Of a DNA stretch of 64,000 nt, positions 63,808 through 64,000 are shown one piece after another (the stretch's first letter is position 1; each line of letters starts with the position of its first letter). The position numbers were made by a program, and so were the translations under genes. The notes beneath the pieces were generated by a model, which searched no databases, was not told the DNA's origin, and was given only the letters and a program-made list of their open reading frames with translations. Where the stretch lies: positions 14,620,001 through 14,684,000 of the forward strand of contig NC_092563.1 of the NCBI RefSeq assembly GCF_037975245.1. Direction: 5' to 3'. This DNA comes from Apostichopus japonicus (Eukaryota > Echinodermata > Holothuroidea > Aspidochirotida > Stichopodidae).

Positions 63808-64000
63808 CCGGGGGGGCTGGGGGGCGCCAGCCCCCCCAGTGAAAAATGTGGAGGGGCGGAAGTATCATTCCGCCCCCCCGGTTCGCAAGTCAGAAAACCC
63901 CTTTTTCATTTCCAAATGAGAAAAAAAATCTCATTTGGAGCACCAAATTGCATCTAAGGCCAGGTGAAAATACAAAATTAAGTTTACAAAATGGAATGGG
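63808..64000 (+). mobile_element. Left end of a GC-capped element, cut by the window edge
   Basis: CAAGGGCGTAGGAACCGGGG is followed by a GGGGGGCTGGGGGGCGCCAG foldback, the same head layout as the hAT-like elements above. A hairpin CCAAATGAGA..TCTCATTTGG lies at 63912-63938. The right end is outside the window. Confidence 0.5.

Noticed and set aside
1-64000. CRISPR array, phage, operon or toxin system
   Set aside because: The window is spliced animal DNA. The only arrays are satellites, transposon repeats and tRNA units.

Overview
The window looks like nuclear DNA from an invertebrate animal. It is AT-rich, its genes are small exons split by long introns with GT..AG borders, and the flanks are crowded with degraded DNA transposons and long C or G runs. 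The three protein-coding genes are conserved in animals. The protein divergence, the frequent 'taggcctat'-type words and the repeat style fit a marine deuterostome, perhaps an echinoderm such as a sea cucumber. That placement is an inference only.

Three complete genes were assembled by hand from exon reading frames, splice phases and similarity to remembered vertebrate families. All lie on the minus strand. (1) 8954-15764 encodes borealin (CDCA8 family), 7 coding exons, 303 aa, a chromosomal passenger complex subunit. (2) 24797-32623 encodes the mitochondrial inner-membrane insertase OXA1L, 9 coding exons, 444 aa, with one GC-AG intron and a decayed tandem copy of exon 7. (3) 39765-62643 encodes a PIP4P/TMEM55-family lysosomal protein, 8 coding exons spread over 23 kb, 266 aa. 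In each gene every exon junction keeps the reading frame. I see no functional link between the three beyond sharing a strand.

Between borealin and OXA1L (about 18.6-24.0 kb) lies a cluster of five tRNA-Pro(UGG) genes plus one decayed relic. The genes sit in repeat units of about 284 bp, and the cluster with about 1.1 kb of flank has been duplicated in direct orientation. A hAT-like element of 1226 bp is inserted in the second copy.

Transposons dominate the rest. Five hAT-like non-autonomous elements show matching or near-matching 8-bp target duplications: 4220-4649, 10081-10470, 17234-18248 (with another, 17589-17953, nested inside it), 21288-22513 and 51156-52270. (The nested one makes six insertions in all.) Other repeats are a 366-bp inverted-repeat element in two copies, a tRNA-derived SINE, a short retroposed tail with a 17-bp target duplication, an array of about 17 hairpin-prone units at 34.45-35.09 kb, and a 0.5-kb minisatellite beside exon 2 of the PIP4P gene. 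Windows 1-3.3 kb, 5.4-6.8 kb, 7.2-8.6 kb and 35.2-39.7 kb hold no gene I can support. I found no CRISPR, operon or other prokaryotic feature.
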